Positions 54,195 through 64,000 of a stretch of DNA of 64,000 bases are shown here, piece by piece. The position numbers and the translations under genes were made by a program. This stretch comes from Anniella stebbinsi (taxonomy: Eukaryota; Chordata; Lepidosauria; Squamata; Anniellidae): assembly GCA_029215795.1 (NCBI GenBank), contig JARDYH010000002.1:43074001-43138000 (forward strand). Direction: 5' to 3'. Position 1 is the first letter of the stretch; each line of letters starts with the position of its first letter. The notes beneath the pieces are model-generated. The model did no database searches. It was given only the letters and a program-made list of their open reading frames with translations, and was not told the DNA's origin.

Positions 54195-54202
54195 GTCATT
54201 TT

Positions 54203-54805
54203 CATCCACTGGTCTCCATTGCTAGCTGTCAGTTGTACATGAGGATTACAGAGCAGTGAGTGGGATTCATAGAATCATAGAGCTCCATCGCACCAGCGTT
54301 TTATCACACTCTGGTCACACCTGGTTTGTCGTTTTGCAGCACAGTACTCACATGATGCTGTGCCTGTCCTGCAGTCATCCCACCTCTTCCCCTCCATTTT
54401 CCATCTTTTCCTAGAGCGGGGAAAGTCTGCTTTATTTCCTCCATGTGGGATTAAAGCGCCTTTCCACCCCTGTGCATTGCCGTCCTGCGGTATGTCCTTT
54501 GTTGGGGTGTGTGCTTTGAAGGGAGGACTTGCTGAGGAAAGAGGAGGGCGGAGTGGTTCTCCTCCTCCAGTCAAATGAAAAAGCTTGAGTTGTCTCATTG
54601 AACAATGTTTATCAACGACAAGAACCAATGAACTGGAGGGGGAAGAAGCGGGGCGGGGTGGGACAGGGTGGAGTGGGAGAGCAAATAAGCGAAAGGTTTC
54701 ACTGATACCATAAACCCACATGAAAGGGGCCATTAGCTTGACACACTAATGAAATGGAGGTGGAATTGTGAAGGCAAACCAGGAAAAGAAAGTAGATGTG
54801 ATGGA
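54203..54805. other. Unassigned sequence
   Basis: A 20-bp CR1 terminal remnant ('ttcatagaatcatagag') is at 54264-54281. The 152-residue minus-strand frame at 54275-54733 has no domain. Confidence 0.35.
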
Positions 54806-54925
54806 GCCCATAGAATCACAGAATAGTAGAGTTGGAAGGAACCCTATAAGGCCATTGAGTCCAAACCCCTGTCCAATGCAGAAATCCACCTCAAAGCATA
54901 CCTGAAAGATGACTGCTAAACATAT
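54806..54925 (-). mobile_element. CR1 3' tip
   Basis: 'ccatagaatcacagaatagt', 'agagttggaaggaaccctat' and 'ggccattgagtccaaacccc' are the reverse complement of the CR1 3' UTR end, as at 47430-47510. Confidence 0.7.
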
Positions 54926-55054
54926 GCAGATTTCAAGGCAGAGTAATAAATCATTGTGGAGAATTGCACAAATTTCATGGCAGAGCAGTAAAATGGAGGG
55001 GAAAATTACGCAAAATTCCTAGTAGCAGATGCACTCCAGCACACTTGCATGGGA

Positions 55055-55099
<45 letters not shown>

Positions 55100-56280
55100 G
55101 CTACTGCATTTGGGACACTCTGCAGTGTCCTTTCTTCAGGATTTCTATGAAAAATAACAATAAAAATCCATGGTGGGGCAGAGGGTGTTGAGAAGGGATG
55201 AGAAAGAATGGTGGCAAGATTCGAGGAGCATTAGGAGTTTTTACCACTCTGGCTGGGCAGCTCTCTAGCTGTTTCCAACAATTAACATTAAAATTGCCCT
55301 GCGAGGTTCAGGTGTCACAACAAGCCACCCAGAGAACAAGCTACCAGAGAACAAGCTATCCTAAACAATTATGTTACAAGCCATGGGTTCTCAGGGTGGC
55401 ATGTTCTTGAAAAACAACCCCCGGTGGAAAAACTGCTCTGGATTTGGATGTCATGTTAATCCACCCTGCAGCCACCCACAATAATAACCCACCATTGCTT
55501 AGCTTAGTGTGATGTGTGAACCAGGTCATAAAGTCAAAGATTATTGTGTTCATGGTCATATCTTTGATGCACGTGTAAACATAATCTTCTGTTCAACATG
55601 TAAATCAATGGGTTAGAGCAAGACCTGCTATTCCATGAACAGAAGGGCTCCTTTTATTTGTGGCAATCAGATCTACTGGAGGTTTCCACCCTATAAACTG
55701 GGGCAAATGGGGCTATGATGGGTGAGGAAGAAGTGAAATTGGCAAAAATTGCCTCCACCCTTCTTCTTCCCATGAGAGCATCAAGTTCGCAGTGTTCCAC
55801 TCCACACAACTCTGGAGCCAATCCATTATAATTCAAATAACTGTAAATACCCCTGGGATGGTTTCCCCCACCCCTCCAAATCATGCAGAGATTAAAAAGC
55901 AACATCAAATTAACTCTTGTACAAAATAAGTGGCATTTAATTCAAGCCAGACATATAGTTCAAGAAGTGTGTATTGCAGAGGTATGCAACTTGCTTGGTA
56001 GTTTATGGCTAGAGAACTGAAAGTCGATGGTCTTTGCTAGCATTGGTTCAATAGCCAACAACATTGGTTCAATGGACAAAATAAAGTGTTTTTCTACACA
56101 ATTTACTTATAGCATTCTGTAGCATAGGGTGTAGTTATGCCCTCTAATTTAGATGGCTTTTTTTAAAAAAATCATGTCAAAAACTCATGAAGGATGTTGT
56201 TATCAATTGCTATTAGTAATGATAATTCAGTGCATTTTGTTGTACTATCTGTTAGGTGTCTTTTCTTGTTCTGGAAGAGG
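54926..56280. other. Unassigned sequence
   Basis: An (ATT)n tract lies at 55054-55099. No gene or assigned repeat otherwise. Confidence 0.35.
55054..55099. repeat. (ATT)n microsatellite
   Basis: About 15 ATT units. Confidence 0.95.
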
Positions 56281-56700
56281 ATTTATTTATTTATTGTATT
56301 TCTCTACAGCCTTTCTAAAGGAACTAAGATGGTTTACAAAAAGTTCAGAAAATAAAAACCATGATGAACTAATAATAAAGTGAAACATTAAAAATAACCT
56401 TAAAAGCTGTAACAAAAAAAATTAAAAGCCAAGTTAAAAAGAACAGTCTTGACCCCTTTCTGAACCCAGAGAGGATCAGTTACCACTTCAAAAGGGAGTG
56501 CTTTCCAGAGTTTGGGAGCAACACAGGAGAAAACCCTCTCCCATGTGCCTGACAAGTGGGCCTCTGCAAGCAAGGGTGTCTTCAAAAGGAACTCTCTTGC
56601 TGACCTTAACAACCTCGCAGGTTTATCTTGACATAGGTGGTCCCTCAGGTAGCCGTATTGTGCCAATCCAAAGGCAAACTACAGCCACAGGGCAAGAGGA
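56281..56700 (-). mobile_element. L2-type LINE 3' fragment
   Basis: The minus-strand frame at 56666-56400 reads 'YLRDHLCQDKPARLLRSAR', 'TWERVFSCVAPKLWKALPF' and 'VQKGVKTVLFNLAF', the C-terminal end of an L2-type ORF. The 3' UTR runs into ATTT units at 56281-56295. 5'-truncated. Confidence 0.7.
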
Positions 56701-57965
56701 AGACTTTTATCAGTACCTCATCAGGGTAGGGGAGTGTCAGATCCCCTCACTTGTATGCCATGGTCATGATCCAGATTAGGTCCCCACCATCACTTTCTCC
56801 TATAGCAGCAACTGTTTAAAACTACCTTTGCATTAAACGTTGTAACGGCTAATATTATACTGTATTTCATTATGAAAAGAAAATATGAGGTGTGTTTATA
56901 CACAAAGACAGCGGAACCTCACAAAGGTATATTAGATGAACTAAACAAGCTGATCAATACAATGCAGTTTTGAGGATTGTGACTTTCTTTCTTTCTTTCA
57001 TAAATATGTTTCCCAAATGGAAAAGGAGTGAATGTATGAGATGAGGGAATAACGTCTTGACTTCAGTTAAGATTCCACAAACACATATTGAATCATTTTA
57101 CCAAGTTGCAGCATTTCACTTTAAAGAAAAAAACCCAGGGAGGTCATCACCTCCCATCTGAGAGAGAGAAACACACAAAAACAAGAAGTACTTCATTTTC
57201 AGCGGCCCATAAGGGTTGTTACAGGAAGCAGGTGCTCAAGTGTGGCAGACGTAGATCCAAATAAACAGGGAAGGGAATATGAGGTTAGACAGAAGGGTGA
57301 AAACCAAATAATTGAACATTCATTTCTCGTGCTCATGAGACTCATTTCCCCTGCCCCTCCCCCTCTGAGCTGTCATTATGATGGACTCTCAGTATTGGTT
57401 AACCTTACAAAGTTCATACTTTTTCTATTCTGTGCACAGTCCCACAGGTTGGATCTCTCCATCCACTTGGCTACAGAAGAGGCTGTACTTTGCCAAACAC
57501 GTGACATGGAAGGAATATGCTTAACAGTTATCCACATAATATCTTCCAGGCCAGGTGGGCTCATTAACACAACAATTTCACCTGAGACTTTGAGATGTTT
57601 CCTATGCACACTTATTTGAGAACAAGCCCCATTAAGTCAGTGCAGGTTTACGTCCAAGTAAACCTGCATATGATCGAGCTGTTGGAATTAAATGAATTAC
57701 TTAAGTAATCCAAAATGCTGGGAATATCGCCAATGTAGCTGCTCTGGTTTTCACTGATTTCTGGTGTGTTATATTAACCTTCTTTTATATTTGGAATCCA
57801 CTTTCTACATTATCCTGTAGAAAAGGAAAGATAAACACTACTAGCCTCTTGTCCTTACGTTTCATCACCATTTCTTGTCTTATGCTTATCTTTCATACTT
57901 TATTCCCCCCCCCCCATGTTAAGGATGTAGTCAGGAAAATCCCATGGATTCCTGACCCATTAATC
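56701..57965. other. Unassigned sequence
   Basis: No repeat or gene is recognised. 57600-57680 has a weak trace of the ~80-bp palindromic repeat. A C-run lies at 57905-57914. Confidence 0.35.
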
Positions 57966-57974
57966 TCTTTATTT

Positions 57975-58625
57975 TATGTTCATTTTTAAAAGACAAATAA
58001 GAAAACAGTAGGACTGCCAGAAAACAGCCATTATTGGAATGGAACTCTGCAAGAAACCCACTTGACTGCTGAAGACGTCCATTTTTTAAAAAAGGATTGG
58101 GTTGGTGAGGTTTACGTAACAGATACTTCAACACGATCTAAAGGGGTGGCGATTTTAATTCATAAACAACTTTCTTTTTCCCTGCAACAGCTGATTATTG
58201 ATCCAGATGGTTGCTATTTAATTTTGGTTGGGAAACATATAGATAAAATCATTACTGTGATCAATTTATATGGACCAAATATGGACTCTCCTGCTATGTT
58301 TCACAAATGTTTCAGCAAATTGGTTAATATGATTTACAATTATTTGATTGTTGGTGGAGACTTTAATGAGATTTTAGAGCCTTCATTGGATAGGAACACA
58401 CCCACCCTGAAGACACAAACAGTGGTGAGAAATACGCTTCAGGCATATATGGTTGAACTTGGTTTGATTGATGTTTGGAGAATATTGCATCCTGATGATA
58501 GGGACTACACCTTTGTTTCACCAGTATATCGTAATTGTTTTCGATTAGATTGTTTTTTAGTTTCTACTACATACTTCACCTACAGATATAAACCTTCAAT
58601 TTTTAAGATTTTACACGGAGCTGTA
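57975..58625 (+). mobile_element. L1 LINE ORF2 endonuclease fragment
   Basis: The APE-type endonuclease domain of an L1 element, plus strand. It begins near 58047 with 'LQETH', then 'LTAEDVHFLKKDWVGEVYV', 'SKGVAILIHKQL', 'VINLYGPN', 'LIVGGDFNEILEPSLDR' and 'RDYTFVSPVYRNCFRLDCF'. The RT domain that should follow is absent; sequence after about 58625 is not L1. The open frame continues to 58736 only by chance. Confidence 0.8.
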
Positions 58626-58736
58626 CAAACCCAAGGATGCCTTTCTGTGTGTATATATGAAAGAGGCAGGCACACAGACATAGGCAGACAGTGGGCCAGG
58701 CCTAGATTTCCAGCCTATCTTACAGGGTCGTTGTGA
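58062..58736 (+). pseudogene. L1 endonuclease domain (224 residues)
   Basis: An endonuclease that would nick target DNA for L1 retrotransposition. GGDFN at residues ~98-102 is the catalytic Asp-Asn motif and is intact; 'NLYGPN' lies at 68-73. The frame is open without an ATG at its left end and enters from upstream coding (LQETH at 58047-58061). The last ~40 residues, after 'RYKPSIF', are not L1. There is no RT in frame, so it is a dead fragment. Confidence 0.8.
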
Positions 58737-60419
58737 GGGTAAAAGTAGCACATGCCATACACCCAAACATTACCAAACATCTGTTTTACATTTCTGTGAA
58801 AGTGAGCAGCAGAAGAAACTCACTAGATGGTTTTGGGCCAGTCATAGACTCTCAGCCTAACCTACCTCATGGGTTTTTGTGGGGGGAAATATGGCACATG
58901 AAAGAATGATAAGTCTAGGGCTTTCCCCTTCCTCCTTACTAGAGAAGCTTCTTTGCAACTGATCAACTAAATGGAGTTTGAACATCCTCTTATATCACTA
59001 CATCTGACCCAATACCAAGAATAGCCATGTGAGTGTTTAGAAATATTGCTAAATTTAATTTTAATCTATCCATGTTTGGATTTTTATTTTTATTTTTTTG
59101 CTCTAAAAATAGCCTGTGGTCAATGAATCCTATATTAAGCCTGTCAAAGATGTTGGTACTGGAGAAAAGAATACACAATAGTTTTGTTCAACCTGATCAA
59201 AAAATACTAGAAAAGCTAAGAGAATTCAGAATGTCACTGACTCTTCTACCCTACAGGGTTGTTGTGCTGATAAAATGGAGGAGAATCATGTAAGCCACCT
59301 TAGGTTCCTTTCAAGAGGAAAAAAAGGCAGGATATAAATGTAACACTAATAAATGTATTACTACTTCTACTAATTATTATTATTATTAATAATAATTATA
59401 ATAACAATGAAGGAATATTTTTTTAAAAAAAATCAATACATGGAATTTATAAAAAAAAAAGAAAAAAGGGGGGGAGCTGAACCCCTTCTCTCACGAAAAC
59501 CCTTGGTCCCTAAATACACAGAGCTCCCAGAGAGAAGTACAACCAAATCCACACACCCCTTCAAGCTAGTGCATGGAAAATGAGACTCGTTGCACTCAGT
59601 GGAACTTACTTCTGAGTAGACATGCCTTGGATTGAATAGATATGAAAATTAATGATCAGCAGCCATAATCAAATGAACATACACACATGCAAAGCATGCA
59701 AGCAAGTTGTTAATTGTAGAGTTATTGTGCTGTAAAGGAGAGGGAATTCTCACTCACATCTCTCCCTCTCCACCTTCCAAGGTTCCAGACTTTTTTTTAA
59801 AAAATAAAGTCTACAATCTTCTACACACTTACCTGGAAGTAAGACCATTACATTTAGTCAATGGAACTTACTTCTGAGAAGATACTACAGCAATGTATTT
59901 GCTAGAGGAAGTAGCCATTGTAGCTGAAGCAGGAGGGAGGGGGAGTAAATTCTACTGAGCATGTGCCGTAATCAAAATGGCCACCGGATTTTTAAAGAGG
60001 CACAGTTTTAATTTAATAAAATCGACTGGAGCGATTTTTTAAAAAAGAAAAGCAGTTCCACCTACACCAGAACTGGAGGAAGTAGATCCTGCCATTGGAT
60101 TAATGAATAAGGCTCACAGAAGGTAAGGAGAGCTGCACAAAAATACTCGCAAACCCTCAGTTCAATTTTCAGTTTCGGATTCAGGGGATTCTTTAATCTT
60201 TTTACTCTAAACTGCTCTCCTTCCTTCAGTCTTTCACCAATCTTCTTGAAATTTTCAGGAAATGTAAAACAAACATTTCTTTCTGACACCTGTAAATTTC
60301 AGAAAGATTGGTGAAACATTTTCGATTTTATGGCTGTTAGAATGACCCCCCCCCCCCAATTATAACTTTAACATGGTGGAACATGTTTTCTACTGACGGC
60401 CCTTAACAATGGAGGCACG
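58626..60419. other. Non-L1 sequence between two L1 pieces
   Basis: Contains two short SINE-like tails (58820-58905, 'gggccagtcatagactctca' and 'cctaacctacctcatgggt'; 59230-59345, 'cctacagggttgttgtgctg' and 'atgtaagccaccttaggttc'). Two copies of the ~80-bp palindromic repeat lie at 59583-59645 and 59822-59890. The rest is unassigned, with a C-run at 60346-60356. Confidence 0.4.
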
Positions 60420-61170
60420 GCTGTGCCTCCATTAATATATAAATATTTAGTAGTAGTAAATAAATACAATACTCGTAGTTTAAGACAAGATTGGAATCAA
60501 GAATTGGAGTGTCCTATTTTGCCCAATGAATGGACTGTTGCCTTAGAGATTGTATCTGAAGTTTCTATGGATCTTAGGTTACATCTTATTCAGCAAAAAA
60601 TCCTTTTTTGGGTCTACTGGACCCCACAACATCTTTTCAACAAGGATCTATCTAATTTACATACTTGTTGGAGATGTAATGCACCTAATGCTTCTTTAAC
60701 CCATATGTTTTGGCAGTGCTCAGTAGTCTCCTCCTTTTGGGAGGAGGTTAAAATAAGGATAAATCTTGTCCTGAATCAATCCTTAATATGGAAGGATGTT
60801 CATGCCCTTCTAAACTACCTGCTGATTTCTTGGAAGCTAACACAGGGTCAGCGCAAATTGAGTTTCAGAGCCCTCATGACAACTAAAAGACTTATATTTA
60901 TATATTGGAAGGATAAATGCTCACCTCACATAATGCAATGGATTGAGGAATTAATAACCTTATCAACATTTGAACAGGTGATATACAGGCGCAACTTGCG
61001 AATGGATAAGTATATGGCTATATGGTCTGATTTTTTAAAAAAACCTATGTATAATATTCGATGATAAATGACGACATTGCTGTACAAGTAATGTTTTTTT
61101 CTTTTTTCACTATTTGTTTTTGTTTTTATTGTTCTGTATTTTTTGAAATTCACAATAAAAAAATAAGAAA
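60420..61170 (+). mobile_element. L1 LINE ORF2 C-terminus and 3' end
   Basis: The plus-strand frame 60423-61064 encodes the L1 ORF2 C-terminal domain. It ends in a 3' UTR with T-rich tract and an A-rich tail ('cacaataaaaaaataagaaa') near 61150-61170. Same strand and clade as the endonuclease fragment at 57975. The two may be halves of one insertion that lost its RT, or two separate truncated copies. Confidence 0.75.
60423..61064 (+). pseudogene. L1 ORF2 C-terminal domain (213 residues)
   Basis: The Cys-rich zinc-binding motif of L1 ORF2 is visible as 'CWRCNAPNASLTHMFWQC' (C82, C85, H94, C99). It is followed by 'SSFWEEVKIRINLVL' and the terminal 'FRALMTTKRLIFIYWKD', with a natural stop. The left end of the frame (about first 15 residues) is not recognisable L1. 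No catalytic RT residues are included. Confidence 0.75.
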
Positions 61171-61390
61171 ATACTCTGGTTTTTCATGATCTCAAACTCT
61201 CATTGTATTTAGAAGATTTTTGGATCACCCCACCACTCAATGAACACTTGAAATGATGTACCATAAAAATACAAAGATTAAAATATATAATACAAAAATC
61301 TGAAACATTTTTTTAAATCAAAGGTTAATGATAGAAGTAGAGAGCAGCATTATCTATAAAATGTTTGGTGGAACAATATTGTCCTCATCA
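61171..61390. other. Unassigned sequence
   Basis: AT-rich junction between the L1 tail and the L2 3' end. Confidence 0.35.
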
Positions 61391-61805
61391 GCTGTCTAAA
61401 GGACACTAAGAAGAAAGCTATCCTAACCTTTACTGGGGAAGATTTTCCATGATTGGGGTGCTGCTATACAAAAGGTCCTGTTACAAGTGCCCACAAACCT
61501 CACCTGACCAGGTGGTGGAACAAGCAACAAGGCCTCAGATGCTGAGCACATATTTCAGGCAGGTTCAGATAGGAGGCTTTCAGATACTCTGGTCCCAAGC
61601 CATTTAAGTCTGCATAGGTAAGAACCAGATTCTTAAGTTGAGCTCATATTGAAAGCCAGCATAGCTGTTTCAAAATCAGTGCTATAAAATTTACAAAAGA
61701 TAAAAATCTGGCCATGTTTTGTACTAACTGAAGCTTTCAAACAGTCTACAAGGGGAGCCCCACATAGAGCACATTACAATGATTTAAATGTAAGTTGATT
61801 AAAGC

Positions 61806-63035
61806 ATGAATCATTGTGGCCAGATCCACCCTCTCCAAGAAGGGAATGTAACTGGTACACTACCTGAAGCTAGGCAAAGGCAGTTCTGGCCAGTGCCACC
61901 ATCTGACCATCCAAGAGCAGCACTGGATCCAAGAATACCAAACTTCATACATGACCCTTCAGAGGCAAAGCTGCCCCATCCAAAACAGTTGTACTGTAGG
62001 AATGCTGTGGATATAGTATATCTTGACTTCAGCAAACCTTTTGACAAAGTGCCTCATGACATTCTGATTAAGAAACTAGTGAAAAGTGGGCTAGATGGAA
62101 CAACTACTAGGTGGATCCACAGTTGGCTACAGAATCAGACTCAAAGAGTGCTTATCAATGGTACCTTTTCACACTGTGGGGAGGTAACGAGTGGGGTACC
62201 ACAGGGCTCAGTCCTGGGACCAGTGCTTTTCAACATTTTTATTAATGATTTGGACGAGGAGGTGCAGGAAATGCTTATCAAATTTGCAGATGACACAAAA
62301 TTGGGTGGGATCTCTAATACCCTGGAAGACAGAAACAAACTCCAAAGTGATCTTGATAGACTGGAGTGCTGGGCTGAAAACAACAGAATGAAATTTAATA
62401 GGGATAAATGCCAAGTTCTACACCTAGGAAAAAGAAACCAAATGCACAGTTACAAGATGGGAGATACTTGGCTAATCAATACGACAAGCGAGAAGGATCT
62501 TGGAATTGTTGTAGATCACAAGCTGAATATGAGCCAACAGTGTGATGTGGCTGCAAAAAAAGCAAATGCTATTTTGGGCTGCATTAATGGAAGTATAGCT
62601 TCCAAATCACGCAAGGTACTGGTTCCCCTCTATTCAGCACTGGTTAGGCCCCATCTTGAGTATTGCGTCCAGTTCAGGGCACCACACTTCAAGAAGGATG
62701 CAGACAATCTGGAGCATGTTCAAAGGAGGGAAACGAGGATGATCAGGGGTCTGGAAACAAAGCCCTATGAGGAGAGACTGAAAGAACTGGGCATGTTTAG
62801 CCTGGAGAAGAGAAGACTGAGGGGAGACATGATAGCACTTTTCAAATACTTGAAAGGTTGTCACACAGAAGAGGGCCAGTATCTCTTCTCAATCAACCCA
62901 GAGTGCAGCACATGGAATAATGGGCTCAAGTTACAGGAAGCCAGATTTCGGCTGGACATCAGGAAAAGCTTCCTGACAGAGCAATATGACAATGGAACAA
63001 ATTACCTAGGGAGGTGGTGGGCTCTCCCACATTAG
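61806..63035 (+). pseudogene. Chimeric frame: antisense L2 lead joined to CR1 reverse transcriptase (409 residues)
   Basis: Residues 1-64 are antisense L2 read-through and mean nothing. From about residue 66 the frame is CR1 RT: 'VDIVYLDFSKPFDKVPHDI' (68-86, first catalytic Asp), '[18 protein letters not shown]' (129-146), FADDTKLGG (160-168, intact) and 'KDLGIVVDHKLNMSQQCDV'. It continues through 'VRPHLEYCVQFRAPHFKKD' and 'ERLKELGMFSLEKRRLRGD'. A frame change near 62980 replaces the natural C-terminus (expected end near 63080). No endonuclease; expected to be inactive. Confidence 0.85.
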
Positions 63036-63160
63036 AGGCCTTCGAGAAGCAGCTGGACAACCATCTGTCAGGGATGCTTTAAGGTAGATTCCTGCATTAA
63101 GCAGGGGGTTGGACTCGATGGCCTTATAGGCCCCTTCCAACTCTACTATTCTATGATTCT
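61996..63160 (+). mobile_element. CR1 LINE, 5'-truncated, inserted in an L2
   Basis: It covers the RT from 'NAVDIVYLDFSKPFDKV' to the C-terminus and the full short 3' UTR. It ends in 'ttggactcgatggccttata', then 'ctattctatgattct', which is the CR1 tip with its characteristic ~8-bp terminal unit. Minus-strand L2 sequence continues on both sides. It is very similar to the CR1 at 47430 but retains the FADD box. 5'-truncated, so not autonomous. Confidence 0.9.
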
Positions 63161-64000
63161 AATTCCTGGTTGTCTTCTCTATGGACCAGCAGTACCTCCA
63201 TTTTGTCCTCCTTGAGCCATAGTTTCTCTTCCCACATTCAGTCCCTCACTGCACCCAGACACCAATTCAGGAGTTCTACAACCTCCTTGGCATCAATTGA
63301 AATTGAGAGACAGAGCTGGGTATAATCAGCAGTGATGAGACGCAATCCCAAAACTCCAGAAGAACCTCTCCAGCAGTTTCATGTGTATGTTAATCAGTAC
63401 TGGAGACAGAACAGAACCCTTAGGCAAAAGACCAAGAAGATGAGCAACAGTCCTCCAGCACTATGTTTTAAGAATGCTCAGCCAACTAGGACTGGAACCA
63501 CTGTCTGCTACACAGTGCCTCCAAGTCCCATATCAGCCAAGCGTCCAAGGGTACCTTGATTGATAGTACTGAATGCTGCTGAGAGATCCAACAGACCCAA
63601 CGGGGATGCACTCCCCCTGTCTACCTCCCAATGTAGATCATCAACCAAAGTCTGAACCTAGATAGAAAAGGATCCAGATAATCAGCCTCATTCTAGAGAA
63701 CGTGGAGTTGTAAGGCCACTAGCTGCTCCAAGGCATTATTTTTGAAATGGGAGACTCAAAACTGGCTGATAATTATCAAGGTTGATAGGAGTCAGTGAAG
63801 GTCTTTCCACACCCTCCTTTAGAGAAGACAAACCATGCTCCTCTTTCAAGGAGACGTTAACGGTCTTCACCACCCAACTGGCCACCCCACTGGCAGCTCT
63901 TATAAGCCAGGATAGACATGGGTCAAAAGAGTATGTAGTTGGCCTCACTCCTCCAAGCAACATGTCTACCTCCACAGATTGACTAAACTGAAACTCATTG

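Larger units (their letters stand above)
61391..64000 (-). mobile_element. L2-type LINE, interrupted by a CR1, running off the window
   Basis: On the minus strand, 63985-63170 and 61995-61391 together follow the order of the 16-kb L2 copy. Plus-strand landmarks include 'gcactccccctgtctacctc', 'aatgctgctgagagatccaa', 'tggtcccaagccatttaagt' and 'tgctgctatacaaaaggtcc'. The frame at 63975-63736 reads 'LSWLIRAASGVASWVVKTV' and 'INLDNYQPVLSLPF', the start of the RT. A plus-strand CR1 occupies 61996-63160. The 5' part lies beyond the window. Confidence 0.75.

Overview
This window looks like repeat-rich intergenic or intronic DNA from a squamate reptile, most likely a lizard. I recognise no intact host gene, no rRNA and no tRNA gene. 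The taxonomic call rests on the repeat mixture. There are CR1- and L2-type LINEs side by side, an L1 of the ectotherm type, decayed Ty3/Gypsy elements with solo LTRs, a tRNA-derived SINE, an old MIR-like SINE, and many short palindromic DNA transposons. CpG dinucleotides are scarce outside a few young-looking elements. The species cannot be named from this.

Layout. 1-9 kb: an AT microsatellite, a 959-bp hAT-type palindrome rich in GATCC/GGATC (1592-2550), a CR1 3' fragment, a 320-bp hAT MITE (4680-4999), a nested palindromic repeat (5702-5990), a second hAT MITE (6570-6979) and an L2 fragment. 9-15.7 kb: a GCGC-rich Harbinger-like MITE (9110-9437), three L2 3' fragments (one with an internal deletion) and a 151-bp TTA-flanked MITE. 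15.9-19.3 kb: the best-preserved L2-type LINE, minus strand, with a few frameshifts. 19.5-25.7 kb: a composite locus. A Ty3/Gypsy reverse-transcriptase remnant abuts a retrocopy of a torsin-1A-interacting protein gene (LAP1/LULL1 family). That retrocopy was later hit by a Gypsy solo LTR and a 1072-bp hAT element, and the whole lies between two inverted ~270-bp arms.

26-35 kb: another GCGC MITE, a 2.8-kb hAT-type element carrying its own solo LTR, an old MIR-like copy and a 1-kb hAT-type element with internal tandem repeats. 35-41 kb: palindromic repeats, a MITE nested inside another MITE, and a decayed sushi-like Gypsy gag-pol on the minus strand. 41-47 kb: a GC-rich MITE, and a LINE ORF2 C-terminus split cleanly by a 663-bp hAT palindrome. 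47-57 kb: a CR1 on the minus strand, two tRNA-derived SINE copies, three more MITEs, CR1 tails and microsatellites. 58-64 kb: L1 endonuclease and L1 C-terminal pieces, then a minus-strand L2 running off the window and interrupted by a plus-strand CR1.

The mobile elements do not form a pathway. They form a stratified insertion record. Many junctions keep readable target-site duplications: 8 bp for the TAGGG-type hAT elements, 3 bp TNA for the Harbinger-like MITEs and 5 bp for the solo LTRs. These allow relative ages to be worked out. In two places the interrupted coding frame reads straight through once the insert is ignored, which confirms the element boundaries. Family names are given from remembered motifs and structure, not from a database search.
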